64,000 nucleotides of DNA from Magicicada septendecula (GCA_034769895.1 CM068367.1:117102573-117166572); one strand, 5' to 3'. Counted from the first letter of the stretch, positions 38,068 to 50,410 are shown. Program-made: numbers and translations. The notes: generated by a model not told the origin, from the letters alone.

Positions 38068-38212
38068 GGTTCCCGACCTAAGACGAATCTCGATTCACTT
38101 CAGCGGGTGGCCGAACATCTGCCACCAATGGTATTACACGAGTGATTCTCCGTCTGTGCCGTCGGGAGGAAGAAATGGACAATACATCAGGTTTTGTGCC
38201 GGATTTTACCAG
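38068..38212 (+). CDS. Candidate second exon of a host gene carrying the start codon
   Basis: The acceptor TATATATAATTGTTCAG precedes 38068 and a donor CCAG|GTGACA follows 38212. An ATG at 38175 in a good initiation context (GAAGAAATGG) opens MDNTSGFVPDFT and is still open at the donor, leaving two bases of the next codon. A five-codon upstream frame, MVLHE-stop, starts at 38128 in an equally good context (CACCAATGG) and could restrain translation. I do not recognise the protein from 12 residues, and no further exon was found downstream by eye, so the gene, if real, has a long next intron. Splice sites of this quality also occur by chance. Confidence 0.3.
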
Positions 38213-38742
38213 GTGACATTTAACCCATTTATATATATTTTGGCCTCTACAATGTAGAACATCTTATTCTCTTCCTGGAACATCTCCAGTTAAAGTTGTT
38301 GGGACACAAGTCCAGCGAGACAATTAGTGCTTGTAAATTTTGTCAGTGTATTTTACTAAGGCTTATGCCCCCTGAGTAAGTGTGAGCCCGGACGGGGTCA
38401 TGCGCTACCGAATTTTGCTGCGAAATTTTCTTTAAGGGTAAAAGTGTGGGTGACTTAAGATTACTGATTTATCGGGGGGGAGGTGAATTATTCTTGCATT
38501 GATTAAGGGTATTCATAGCTATATGCGTTTCGTTTTTTTTTTTATTTTGATTTAAAGCTTTGGGGAGGTGCTGTAACCTGTGGACGTCACCCGTAGGTGC
38601 CGTTAGTAACAGGTCTATAGCATGTTTTAGGTTGCTGGATCTGGTGGTGCGCATGGCCTCGCCTGTGGCCAAGCCAATTCTGTAGGAACAACTCAAATGT
38701 GTTTTATTAGGGGCTGATGTTATAAAGTTTTTAATTAAAATT

Positions 38743-39043
38743 GTTATTATATATATTTTATAAAAATTATCTTAACTCAGTAATAATTCAATATAAGTGA
38801 AATTTCATTCAGTTCTTTTACTGCCATAGCCAGTGTACTACTAGTTCAGTTGTTAATATGAGCACACTATTGGTTCAATCATAAACCGTATTATATATAT
38901 TTTATAAAAATTATCCTAACTCAGTAATAATTCAATATAAGTGAAATTTCATTCAGTTTCTTTTACTGCCACAGCCAGTGCACTACTAGTGCAGTTGTTA
39001 ATATGAGTACACTATTGATTCTTACTTCCAATCATAAATTCTG
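38743..39043 (+). repeat. Tandem duplication, unit about 147 bp, two copies
   Basis: ATTATATATATTTTATAAAA through ATTCAATATAAGTGAAATTT to AGTTGTTAATATGAG is present at 38743-38888 and again from 38890. The units differ at roughly one base in twenty, so the duplication is fairly young. Non-coding. Confidence 0.85.
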
Positions 39044-39660
39044 TTATACATTCGTACGGCCGTGCAGCCATGTTGACCTGGCCATGGCGCAGTCCTATCT
39101 GGGGGAACCTTTCTAAAATTTTGAATTCTTGTGATAATTTCATTGGTTGCAAGCAGTCATAACCGGACTGGTTAATGGTTTGGTTTATGAAAGTTTTTTA
39201 TGGAGGCTGGGCACTTTACCCTTTTACAGTAGTTTGGGATGGGGATCTAGGTCACTGATACTGAAGATGGCATTCTTCGGTGGCATGGTTAAATGTCTAT
39301 GAGCTGCCTGCCAGGTGAACATGTGTGTAGTATATATATGTGTGTATATCGATATGTGTGCGCTATGTGTATTTATGTAACTATTTATTTATGTGTATTT
39401 ATGTATTTATATTGATCGATGTTATATATTATTTATATTTGGGGAGATACTATTATGCTGATGTTTTACATGCATTATATTTTGATGAGATGATACGTGC
39501 ATATTTTCAGAGGAGTGTAATGACAGGGAGTGATACTTGCAATGTTATTTGAAATAGTGAATAAAATTGTTATTGTTGCTAAACAACGAGTTTAATTGCA
39601 AGTCCCGTCATACCGGACCCAGCGCAGTTTTGGCTTCCCTAGGCTCTGGCCTAGTTTTAA
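39044..39660. other. Interval with no gene recognised
   Basis: Contains a GT-rich run of ATGTGTGT/TATTTATG units at 39320-39420 and otherwise mixed sequence. At 39265, CTGAAGATGGC resembles the start of the hammerhead-like cores elsewhere in this window, but the required GAAA is missing. Confidence 0.5.
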
Positions 39661-39663
39661 ATA

Positions 39664-39772
39664 ACTAGTGGCCCCTCTTTCAAAAAATAAATAAATAAAT
39701 AAATAAATAAATAAAAATAAATAAAAAAAAAAGGTTTTTTTTATAAAGTCTGAAAGTTGAAAGAGGGGTTAC
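39664..39772 (+). repeat. (AAAT)n microsatellite enclosed by an inverted repeat
   Basis: CCCCTCTTTCAA left of the repeat is matched by TTGAAAGAGGGG on the right (39757-39768). Between them are about 50 bp of AAAT units and an A run. The inverted flanks can form a hairpin around the microsatellite; a retroposed tail or a foldback origin are both possible. Confidence 0.6.
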
Positions 39773-40466
39773 ATATCAGCCTAGGAATTCCGTTGCTGAT
39801 GAAACAAATAGAAACTAAAACCCAGAATGATTTTTGGATCTCAAGTAAGACACTGACAACTGCAGCGGATTTCATTTACAAATAAAAAAACCGATTCTCT
39901 ACGGGAGATAGTGAAAATTTTAGCTAATTTTACTTTTCTCATACGTAATTCTAATTAACTAAAATAATTAGAGTCCTCGGTAAAAGAACGGGAAGAACAT
40001 GCGCATCGTACATACATAAGCATACTTTACATTCTACGTTAAGAAATCTTCAAATTGCTCTAAATCTTCTCAGTGAAAAGTATCGGTGACTTCAGGATAG
40101 CTACGGAAAATTTGCCAAATCAGTAAAAGACGAAAGAGGCAAAGCTTGTATAATTTTATGTAGGGGAATAAACAGGAATTGACTCTTTCACTGACAGTGC
40201 TGGTACAGTCAGTGAAGAAATAACAAGTACAGTAGGGAAGCGCGTATGGACTTAGGACTTAACGATCATAACAACACAATTGTAAAATGTACAATTTACA
40301 ATTTAAATTAAAGCCTAATTGAGACACACTATCTTAATAAAAAACCAGCAGTGATTTTATTCTTTTAAGGTGATTAAGTATAACAAGAAAATATAACTGA
40401 GTGGAACTTGAATAATACAGTTTAAGATAAAAAAAATATTAAACACAAAAACATTTATTCTGAAAC

Positions 40467-40489
40467 ACACACACACGTGTGTGTGTAGT

Positions 40490-40562
<73 letters not shown>
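40467..40562 (+). repeat. Compound (AC)n-(GT)n-(GA)n microsatellite
   Basis: ACACACACACGTGTGTGTGT forms a perfect palindrome, followed by (GT)n and about 55 bp of (GA)n. The frame across it on the minus strand is an artefact of the repeat. Confidence 0.95.
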
Positions 40563-40566
<4 letters not shown>

Positions 40567-40964
40567 AATCCAAATGTTCCATTTAGTACAACAGATCAAC
40601 CCTTAGTTATATGACAGTTATATGACAGTAATTAGTGATCTAACAAGTAACACAGCTACATCTAAAAATGCCTCATAATCCGCATTAAGTCAATACTTTT
40701 GGCAGTAAAATTTAGATACAAAATTATTAATAACAATACACAGTAGTTTAGAATGAAGATGTGATTTCACAAATGACGATCAACAGTAACTTAGTGCAGA
40801 CACTTGAATCCCTGATATCTGGTTCAGTGAACATTAGTGATACTGATGAAAAATGTGCGTAGGGAACACAATTGTTCTGACACATGAAACGATTTTAAAC
40901 TATTATAAACGATTTACGGATAAACTACTAAAAATGGTACACATACTATACTATAGTATATAGA

Positions 40965-41062
40965 CGAAGTAGAAAAAATGTTCCAAAAAAGATTCAAACC
41001 CACGATACGCCGCGTTTTAAATGAGCGAGTTACCTACGTCGCGTCACAGCTAGAACACCATA
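40965..41062 (-). mobile_element. tRNA-derived SINE-like head
   Basis: On the minus strand, TAGCTGTGACGCG (A-box-like, about 41050) lies about 50 bases before GGGTTTGAATC (40991-41001), which is close to the polymerase III B box GGTTCGAATCC, and a T run follows. The spacing and order fit a decayed tRNA-derived SINE. No cloverleaf good enough for a functional tRNA could be drawn. Confidence 0.35.
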
Positions 41063-41132
41063 CAGACTAGCTTTGATAACAACACTCCACAAGCGTGTTA
41101 AATTAAATTCTGTGTTTTTACAAACGAACTGA

Positions 41133-41400
41133 ACTGCAGACTACATTAAGCCATAAGCGATAGTGGATGAGTTTCGTAGCAAACTTTTAATACTTTTCTC
41201 CCCTCGTAAACACATTTTAGGCAATAAATTTTCTTGACATACTAAAATCTCTCTCGCACTATCCCTTTATTTTTCTTGTTTTTTTTTTTACTTACTGGCT
41301 AGAAGCAACTTAAAAATACGGTTTATTAAACATAAATCGGTGCTCTGTGAACCAAGTAAATTACTCCAAAAAAGTGGGGTGTACTGTACTTTAAGCTTTC
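41133..41400 (+). repeat. Repeat family C, copy 2
   Basis: Colinear with 21985-22260: CATTAAGCCATAAGCGATAG, a TTCTTGACATA block, TTACTTACTGGCTAGAAG and TGTGAACCAAGTA. The flanking sequences differ, so the element moved rather than being part of a larger duplication. Confidence 0.7.
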
Positions 41401-41558
41401 AGCTACAAAATATATTACATCTCTCTCACAATACAATAAGTCTTCAATGACTGTAGCTAACACGTCCACGACACACGTATCTTAAACGTTTTGCTTATAG
41501 TGGCCTATCTGTAGTCACACTATGTTTTTCCCCAACTTCTCTCACTCCCTCCTTCCTC

Positions 41559-41560
<2 letters not shown>

Positions 41561-41640
<80 letters not shown>

Positions 41641-41656
41641 CCTCCCTCCCTCCCTC
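41561..41656 (+). repeat. (CT)n microsatellite passing into (CCCT)n
   Basis: About 75 bp of CT repeat is followed by five CCCT units. The 85-codon frame across it is mostly Ser-Leu repeat and is not a gene. Confidence 0.95.
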
Positions 41657-42205
41657 TATTTCTCTTTATTATGCCATTTTCTATTTGATTACGTGTACAA
41701 TTTTTATGCTGAATACGATATTCAATTTTTGTTCAACATCATCTGTGGTGATCTGGCCGAAGCTGTTCTGTTCAGCTGAATTTAATAGCCTGTGTACAAA
41801 TTTCATTTTACATAATTACATAGTAAGTAAGATGTTTAAAAGTTCCATATTTAACTCTTTATTCATCACTTTTTCTGTGGTTTAGCGGTTCCAATTTGTT
41901 CAGATTTCGTAACACTCTCGTTTGTTCTGAATCCAGTAATTATTTTCGGCAAATTTCATTGTCTCTTTGCTATAATTAACTAACCATCTACATATGTAAT
42001 AATGTCAATTTTCTGTCTTCCATTCACTGTTTCACCAGTTTCTTCTAAAGGCTTTATTTATCCGTTCTTTATTATTCGCAAACAAAACTTATGTTTTCTG
42101 TACTCACATGAACGCGCGCACTCACTCACATACATGTCACACACTTGAATGTACCGTATACATATGTACTTTTATATAAATATGTGTCTACATGGTTTGT
42201 AATAC

Positions 42206-42574
42206 CACGTGTGAACAAAAAGTATCGAGACCGATTTTATTGAAGCATTTGAGTTACGGAAACGCGTGTAGTACCTATGTGAATTATCTTGAAGTGCTGA
42301 GAGGAGGGACTAGTGCTATCTAGTACTTCTCTCAGTCCTGTGTTACGTGCCGTTAAGGTATGTTTTGCGTCTTGTCAGAATTCATTATGACTAAAAATAC
42401 CGAATAACGGTCTTCATCAGATTCTGTCAAAATAATTGGAAAACGGCTAGGCCTATATTATAAACTTACCAGATGTTAATAGCGGCTTACCTTTGTGTGA
42501 CAATGTCAGGCTACATGTTTTGAGTGGTCTGAAAGATTTAAAAAGGAAGAAGGAATGTTGAAAATGATGAACGT
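42206..42574 (+). pseudogene. mariner-like element, 5' end and transposase N-terminal remnant
   Basis: Starts with CGTGTGAACAAAAAGTATCG, which resembles a mariner terminal inverted repeat. An ATG at 42387 is followed after six codons by a stop. The later translation CFEWSERFKKEEG matches the FEWFKRFKEG helix-turn-helix region of mariner transposases. Similarity ends at about 42572, exactly where an LTR-like TGTAAC begins. The matching C-terminal half lies at 45250-45745. Confidence 0.6.
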
Positions 42575-45200
42575 TGTAACATTACATTTGGAACAACATA
42601 ATATCGTACCTGATTTAATGAAGACTTTGATTAAGAAGCTAACAAGAAGAACAATATCTTCCAAGATGATAGTGAAGAGGAATGACTAACCATTTTAGAC
42701 TGACTAGTAAGACAACTGACCATACCCAAATTAATGATTTAGGCTAAGTGATGCAAAATACCTTCAACCCCAATTATGACATGAAATTTCAGTAATGACC
42801 AAATAAAGAATTATAAAGACAGACGGCTTATGAACCAGTACTATAAAGAAACAAATGGTTTCATTTAATGTATCATTATATCCAGATAATCAAAATACAA
42901 ACTGAGGAATAATAGGCCCAAACATGTAAAATTATGTAAAAGAAATATTAGTAAATAATTAAGTTAATTGATGTAATGAAAATATAAATACACCTGATTA
43001 TAGATACTTGAACCATACAAATAATTGTCACATATAGCGTTCATAAGATTGTTCAGTAAACAACAAGGAATAACTTGGTCACAATAACATTTATAACAAG
43101 AGTGAAAACCATATAAACAGTAAATGTAACATGGACAGTGTCAGAGTAATTAATAAATTAACTGACAAAGGACGAACTAATTAGTGTAGAATTTGTTTTG
43201 TAAAATGTGCATGTTTTATGTTTTAGCACAGTGTTTTATATCATAGTATTTGTGTTGTGTTTTTTGTATGTAGCAGGTGATACAGTTAGTTTAAAGGAAT
43301 GTCAATTTAATGATATTAATTCCATTTTTTTATGTTGTGTTAACAAATATAACCATAGAACTGGTGTTAAACCATGGTAAATTGATTGACAAAGCAGAAT
43401 GGACTATATAAAGATGTTTTGTTAAGTGTCAAACACTTATACAGTTGGAGTAGAAAACAGTTATTTGTGCAAGGATTTGGTAAAATCATAGCCATGTGGG
43501 CATGAATTTAACTATTAGAATAATATATCTTTTGTGTTGTTAAAATAACGTTATATGTTAAACAATTTTGATGAGTGTTAAAAGTTAATTTAATTGTTAA
43601 AGATTTTAAAACATGGTGATGAAAATAATACCAGTACATAGGCCAGGTGAAACCAGCTTTAGTAAATTTTGAATAATAATGTTAGAAATTTTGTAAAACA
43701 AATGTGAAGGGATAGATATATTTATAGGTAATAATGTATACAAGGAATATAGAAACAAAATAACACATATCAAGTTATTTAAGAAAATTTCAAATAACAA
43801 AATTGTAACATCTATAGTTCTTAAGTAAAAGTAGGCATGTTTAGTGTCTAAATATAACAAATGTGAAGATCAAAATAATGCTGATAATGGTTTTAAATTC
43901 CCATTCAGTATAGAAAAGTTATGTTAATTTAAAGATTTTGAACAAATTTTAGACTTTGAAATAATGAAAGTATATGACAATGTATATCCGAATTAGCCAA
44001 CCAGATTCCAAGTTTACCCTTAGCAACCAGAAATTTCGGATAAATAAAATGAGACTTCTTTGACAACGATCTTCGCGGATAGACGCGTTTTTAAAACGTC
44101 TTACATTATATGTTATAAATTGTGAAAAAACTATACAACCAGATAAATACAGTTAGAGGTACACTACACGAACTTTTTGCAATAACAGAAGAATACCCAT
44201 TACATGGAATAGAAGATACAAGAACCAGGAAGAAGATCTGAAGTGGACGTAGGCCAAGGAAGAAGATCTGACGTGGACGTGGGCCCTATCTTCAACCAGA
44301 AAGAATACAAGAAGAGGATTTGGTGATCTTGACATCTTATTATATTGTACTTCAACACCCACATTTGTATACACGACTTTTAAGTAATAATCAACTAAAC
44401 TACAGACACCATATGACACAAACACTAAGAACAATCACTAATAACACTATATAAGATTAACACCTTTTCAAACACAACAAGAACTTTTAATTTACATAAT
44501 AACTATCAAAGCCTGAACTGGACATAACCTTTTTAAAACTGGTAACCACTATACAACTCCTGTGTGCACGTAACACTCTAACATTGTAATATCCTGTAAT
44601 TGTAAAACTTGTATTTTGATTAATAGTGTAATATTTTGTTTAATTATAATCCCCGAACCATATACGCCCTGAGATAATTTATATTTTATTAGAACGATAA
44701 CAAGAGCATTATTTTGGTTTCGAAGAAATACTGAATGTTTGGCTACTGCTGCCAACTGGTAAAAGAAGACTTATAGTTTGCGCTACAATTGTGATTATCC
44801 TGTTTAAATTTATTAAAACAGTTAACCAGTGTTTTTTCCGAATAAAGGATTCCATAAGGATATATGTTTGATGGTATTTGTGTGTCGTTATTATTGCTGT
44901 TACATTTAGGAAATAAAATTCACAGATTGCAGCGGACACGACAGTTGGCATCGTTGAGTGACGTCACGGAAACGTGCGGCATAGTGGGAACAAGGGGCAA
45001 TTTACAAAACCATTCGCCGTTCAACATAACACATTTATAATTACACATCGACGACTCCAGTGCGAGTTTGTCGCTACATTATTTATCTATATTACAAGTT
45101 GACACTTCCAACGGGCGGTGTAATTCAAGTGCACACGGCATATATACAAGTAACCTATTACTAATAACATTGTACGTAACGAAATATTCTTATCGTTACA
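42575..45200 (+). mobile_element. 2.6-kb LTR-like insertion, TGTAAC...GTTACA
   Basis: The segment starts TGTAAC and ends GTTACA, a perfect 6-bp TG...CA inverted terminus. Inside are a TATATAAA box (43405-43412), an A-rich first half, and a GGAC/GAAGA-rich tandem pair at 44217-44285. Downstream of 45200 comes TGACGAACCCGAAGTGAGGC, a decayed primer-binding-site-like sequence. The unit lies between mariner N- and C-terminal remnants. A 5' LTR left by partial deletion of a retrotransposon is the best fit. No coding sequence. Confidence 0.5.
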
Positions 45201-45249
45201 AGTTGACGAACCCGAAGTGAGGCTACATTTCAATTAGAAGTAACCCTAT

Positions 45250-45745
45250 AACGAAACAACTGGTTACAACGTGAAGAATGTCCTTCGATAATCGGCAATT
45301 ATGAAATGGTCGAAAAAATTCGCAAAGCCATCCGAATTAATCACAGAGCTTAGCAACGATTTCAACATCTAACTCGGATCAGATCAAATCATTTTGACTG
45401 TTGATCTGGGCATTTTTCGCTGCTTGCTAGGATGCTGTGCGCAGAAAAAGACCTCAGGCACATGGAAACTGCATTACGACAAAGCTCCAGCGCGGTCAGC
45501 CTTTGTTGTGGAATAGTTTTTAACCAAACACGGTATTCCAGTAGTCCAAGAACCACCACTGGAAGGAAACTGGCACAATAAAAATTATGTGCCTCTATTC
45601 TCTATTTCCACAGAAAGGGGACGAATGTACAATTGACGCCTTCAACTTTACAAGGAAATAAAAGACGTTTTGAGTACTCTGAAAACGTTTATCATTTCTG
45701 TAGTTAAGCAATATGGTATCTTTCAGAAAGTAATTTTCTAAATCA
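45250..45745 (+). pseudogene. mariner-like transposase C-terminal remnant
   Basis: In order: YEMVEKIRKAIR, then ELSNDFNI...ILTVDLGIFR (matching the ISYGSVQ.ILT.DLG.RRV helix of mariners), then WKLHYDKAPARSAFVVE-stop-FLTKHGIPVVQEPP (45452-45555). The last segment is the second catalytic-aspartate region, where mariners have HHDNAP. A later QLYKEIKDVL block lies near 45640. The central region with the first catalytic Asp is missing. Stops and frameshifts are present and no right terminal repeat was found. Confidence 0.65.
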
Positions 45746-46078
45746 AACTCATCAAAACATATGATGTTTTAGCGTGTCTCCTAAAAAACATTAAAATAAT
45801 TAGATGTCCCTTTTACACAGTTGACGATCGTGAGTTTGTTCTTATACTTGAATCCTTGAACGTAGTGATAGGAAAAGAGGAAATATGCAGCGTACAGTAT
45901 GACATATGTATGTTGAGTGCAAATCAGAATAAAAGAGGCGTGAATTTGAATTCTATAAATAGTCAATCTGTTTGCTTTTGTGAACAAAATAACAAGACGC
46001 GTACTGAAACAGCAAACGAGGAAATAAGCAGACAGAAATATACACAGGAGGGGGTTTCTATTGTTAACTGTGTATACA

Positions 46079-46081
<3 letters not shown>

Positions 46082-46128
<47 letters not shown>

Positions 46129-46175
46129 CGAGAGTGTGTGTGTGTGTGAGGCGGGAGGGGGAGCGCGCGCGCGTG
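46082..46175 (+). repeat. Compound (TA)n-(GA)n-(GT)n-(GC)n microsatellite
   Basis: Four different dinucleotide runs follow one another without spacers longer than about 15 bases. It borders repeat D copy 2. The overlapping frames on both strands are artefacts. Confidence 0.9.
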
Positions 46176-46460
46176 TGTGTACACCGTACAATGCGTTCAT
46201 TATCAGGTACAAACGCCAGCAGGCTCTGATATGTTTACGCTCGTGTATTTCCACTGTATCTTAATTTAGGCGGGTACACACAACGGAATATTTTCAACGT
46301 ACTTGTAGGTGTTCTCCTTGATAGGTTGTATCTAATTTTATCTGTAGTTTACGTCACAGTGATGCCACTTTCTCGACAGATTTTCTTAAAACGAATCAAC
46401 TACGACAAAATTGAATTCTTGTTCACACTCGGCCAAAATTGAAAAGGTTGAAAGTAACAT
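46160..46460 (+). repeat. Repeat family D, copy 2
   Basis: Colinear with 26450-26745: GGTACAAACGCCAGCAG, GGTTGTATCTAATTTT, a TTTACGTCACAGTGATG block and CAACTACGACA. As in copy 1 the left end is embedded in GC/GT alternating sequence. Confidence 0.7.
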
Positions 46461-46522
46461 TTTTTTAGGTCTCATGTAGTTAATACTAAACTAAAATTAA
46501 GAAGATTACACACAAACACACA

Positions 46523-48015
46523 CACACATATATTGCAACAGTACGAATGTATATGGTACTGTGCATTGCACAATTAGTTAAGATAATTTGTGTAAATAAA
46601 ATAAATAATCAATATTGTCAGTAGTAATAATAATTCAGATAGAAAGCTGTAAACGAGACAACAAATTTGCCTGCTTGAACATGTAGGTCACGCCACACAC
46701 AGCTGCGTCTGTGTACACATTTATCTTACGTGTGTGAGTGCAGCCAGTTAATTCCTGCAAAGCATCACCCCTAAATAAACGTTAATAAAATAATAAATTA
46801 TTTAAACTGTGATAAGTGTGTGTGAAATATCACAAAACAAAATACGCCCCAATGTAAATAATATAAAGACGCACGCGTATATGAAAGATTGTGCGAAAAT
46901 AATAAAAAGTGCAAATACAGTGCAAATAAATATAAATAAAACCCATAATAACTGAGATAGAGAAAAACGGTTAACACACAGTTGTACATAAAAATTACCA
47001 ACCAGATGAATATCGGGTAATTTGCAAAAGACTTCGCATGTTGCGAAGATCAGTGAAATAAGTGTGTAAATAATCGTGTTTGTAAAAGGACGCTACGACA
47101 GACTGATTCCTGCAGAGAATTGTCGATACATGATTTTTGCGCCCTAGACTATAAATATGCGAGACACACCAGCCTTGTTCTCTTTCTCGTACGACTACAG
47201 CAGCAGCCGGAGGCTATGTCCGACAACATCATCACTTTCGTGAGATCACCACTGCAGACAGAGGCTATTACGGAAAACGAGAGAGCAGCACACTACGTGG
47301 CATAGATTCCAGACGTAGAGTACGAGTCATCGGACTACTGAGAGAATCCGGAGGACGAGGAACGGACTCCAGGACTACACGATCAAGGATCAAGGATTCA
47401 GGACCAGAAGAGGATACGCTGAGGAACCGCCACGATTAAGGTGAAAGGAAGCCATGTATTCATCCAAACGAAAGACTTAATCAAAGACAATTAAACATTG
47501 AAAAAAGAAAGACAATATAATTTCAAAAAATGTAATTAATAATTTGTAAATGTAACTGTTTTTGTATAATAATTAGAGTAATATCTGAATTATGAAAGTA
47601 TAATTTTGAAACGATAATTTATTGAAAATATTTAAATTAATGTTGAAAGAATAGTAATTTTTCTAAAGTAATTAATAAGTCATAAATAAGAAATGCATAT
47701 CCAACAACAATAAGAATTAAAAAAAAGAAAGATTCGAAAATTTAATAATATTTTAATCATAATAAATTGAGCAAGTCGTGAGCAATATTATATAATAAGC
47801 AATGTTAGTTATAGTTATAAGATTATTTTATGTTTCTATGTAATATGAGATTACTTGTATTTATTAACAAGGAGGTGTACTACGAGTACACATACACATG
47901 CAAATAATAATGAGTTTTTAGCTCGCAATTTAAATGAAAGTTTTAATTAATAAATGTTTTAAAAGTTTCTAAACAATTCACGTTGTTATTATTATTATTA
48001 CGATTATACACCATA
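46523..48015 (+). mobile_element. Long LTR-like unit, family E copy 2
   Basis: Has the same order of landmarks as 29690-31242, including GGTACTGTGCATTGC, GTTGCGAAGAT, TGATTTTTGCGC then CTATAAATA (TATA box 47150-47157), CCGGAGGCTATGTC, a GAGGACGAGGAACGGACTCC-type block, an A-rich tail and TTACGATTATACAC. No primer-binding-site-like sequence follows here, which fits a solo LTR. Exact ends are uncertain. Confidence 0.5.
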
Positions 48016-48086
48016 AATATTTATAACGTAAGTATCGTCAACGATATAGATAGACAACATAGTCAAAAACGTTATAATATATATAT

Positions 48087-49303
48087 TGCAACGGAACACA
48101 GGATGATAAGTTATGTTGTTTGTATCAGAGCACATGGATGACGAGCATTTCATGTTTAAATTTGTTTTATGTAATACTTTGCCTTTTAGCCGTAAGTTTT
48201 GTATTCGAAATGGATAAACATGTAGGGTATACCAAATTCTTCATAAAAAGATGTTCTTTATTGTCATGTTTTTTTTTGAGTGAATTTGTGCGGGTGTGAT
48301 AACGTGTGATCGCTATATCTTCCGCGGTAATTAACCAATCGACGTGAAACTTTGACAATGAATTGTTTATGTAAATAGCTTAAATTTATGTGTACTCTAT
48401 GGTTCATAACTATTTTAGAAATATGGTTTTTTAAATAGGAAAAAATCAATTTGAAACACTTATCATTAATAGGGTCATAACAATTTGTAGATAATTCGAT
48501 GCAAGTTAGTGCATATTTATACAAACTCTTTCTGGAAACGTTTATATCTGATGAAAGCATCAATCATGTGACTTGGGTTTAGCCAATCGGAAAACACTAA
48601 ATTCAATAACATTCATTCTCTGTAGAGTAAATATCGACACAGTCTGTCTGTAAGAGTTGCAAGGTGAAGTTGTGCTCGTGCGTGAGAGAGTTTTTCTCGA
48701 GCGAACATAGAAAAGTATAGCTTAACATAATCCTTGGTATTCGGTACGAAGTTCTGCGTACAGAGCCGAGTGGGTCAATTATTTAGATAGAATTATAATA
48801 TAGTGTAGTGCTTTTCGTGTAAGTTTAAGATATCCGCTTAGGGATTATAAAGACACTTCAAGATTGCGTGAAAGGTGTACGACTAATACACCTTATTAAA
48901 TTGATACCCATATTCACCCTGAGATTGATAAAATTTACATATCAATTAATAATAAACTATTCTAGGGAAAATAATAAGCATTGTGTATAAGACACCAGGA
49001 CGAAGAGGACGCCAGGAAGGAGTGACGCTGAAGAAGAGGACGCCAGGTGTGAAGCAGCGGTAGGAAGCGGAAGATTGCACGTACTGAGGTCGTAGCCTCA
49101 ATCAAGTAAAACCGATATATTATCGAACATTATAAACTATTATTGCAAATTACAATACACGACAATTTATAATACAATATACCTCTTTAAAAACTATATT
49201 TGTGTGTATAATAAATAATTTTTCATCTCCTCCATAATAGACTTGTTTGTGATTTTTACACACTCACTATATCCTTATTAGTATAATAAAATTTCATCTG
49301 TTG

Positions 49304-49305
<2 letters not shown>
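48087..49305 (+). mobile_element. 1.2-kb solo-LTR-like element inserted in a TA repeat
   Basis: Starts TGCAAC (48087-48092) directly after ATATATAT and ends GTTGCA (49300-49305) directly before ATATATAT. The ends are perfect TG...CA 6-bp inverted termini, and the flanks are continuous (TA)n on both sides, as expected for insertion into a TA microsatellite with a short TA-type target duplication. Inside, GAAGAGGACGCCAGG occurs twice (48993-49050), similar to the purine-rich blocks of the other LTR-like units. There is no coding sequence. Confidence 0.6.

Positions 49306-49338
<33 letters not shown>
49306..49338 (+). repeat. (AT)n microsatellite
   Basis: An uninterrupted TA repeat forms the right flank of the solo-LTR-like element; its left counterpart is at 48076-48086. 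Confidence 0.9.
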
Positions 49339-49340
<2 letters not shown>

Positions 49341-49827
49341 CCCTCGTTGTCTGCGGGAATAGGTTCTTCGAGAGTAGCGCGGTTAAAGAAAATGTGGATA
49401 CAAGATTTAGCACTTAGAATAAAAAAAGAAGTTATCAGAAATAACGTACCTACAAAACAAATGTTTATATTTTAACATTACGGAAGTTTAACAAATAAAC
49501 AAAGTAGTTTTTTTTTAACAATGGTTTTTATCTCTGCTTCCTCTAAGACTTCAACGAGTACAATATTACATATTGTTAGAATGTTTTCGATAAAAATTAG
49601 TACATTATTGTAGCGTAGAATAGGTACAATATACAATAGGTATAGTACAATATATTAATCTGTTAAAGTACTACCATTTATTTTTGGAATTACAATAATT
49701 CTGTCGCTCATAACGTATATGTTCACTAAAGAAAGGTATCAATGAGAAATAACAAATTGAAGAATTAGTAACCTTTCATATGTGAAACGGCGGAAAAAAA
49801 ACGCGAATAATGAGAGATAATTCTATA

Positions 49828-49859
49828 TGTGTGTGTGTATAATTATATACGCGCGCGCG

Positions 49860-49901
<42 letters not shown>
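49828..49901 (+). repeat. Alternating (GT)-(TA)-(CG)-(CA) tract
   Basis: Purine-pyrimidine alternation is nearly unbroken over about 70 bp, including (CG)5 next to about 20 CA units, a composition favourable to left-handed DNA. No adjacent gene was recognised. Confidence 0.85.
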
Positions 49902-49902
<1 letters not shown>

Positions 49903-50410
49903 CTGTTTAAAAATAGTCAGACCAAAGAAAAATAAGAAGTAGAATAAGATATCTGTAACTGGTTTTGAGCATTACAATAACAACTGAAAACAGGTTGTAG
50001 GCCTACTAGTTTTTGCAGTTGCAGAGTAATAGAGGACAAGTTGCAGCTTGTCTTCTATAGGATAAGCTAAATATGTGACAGCTATGGATAAACAGTTTTC
50101 ACCAGCAAAGCTAAGTCAGTATGCTTCATTTAATTATTTTAAATGAATAATAAAATATTTTATTATAAAATGGTTTATTAAATATTTTAATTATTTAGTA
50201 TACCGTATTAGTTACAACCAAGAAAATGACATCGCCAATAAATTGACTACTATTAACTAATGATAATGTGATGTATTTATAATATACACCCACTTATTGT
50301 TTACTAATGGTACCTATAATCTCAATTTTCTATTGTATTGTATTTATTGTTCATAGCCTAAAGGTACCATACATACGATTTGCAATACTATTTTTATTAC
50401 TCACATTCTT

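Noticed and set aside
39262..39290. CTGAAGATGGC resembling the hammerhead-like core at 24.8 kb
   Set aside because: The GAAA half of the core is absent, so no ribozyme can be supported.
40991..41062. Possible tRNA gene on the minus strand
   Set aside because: Only box-like motifs are present; no acceptor stem or cloverleaf could be drawn, so it is listed as a SINE-like head instead.
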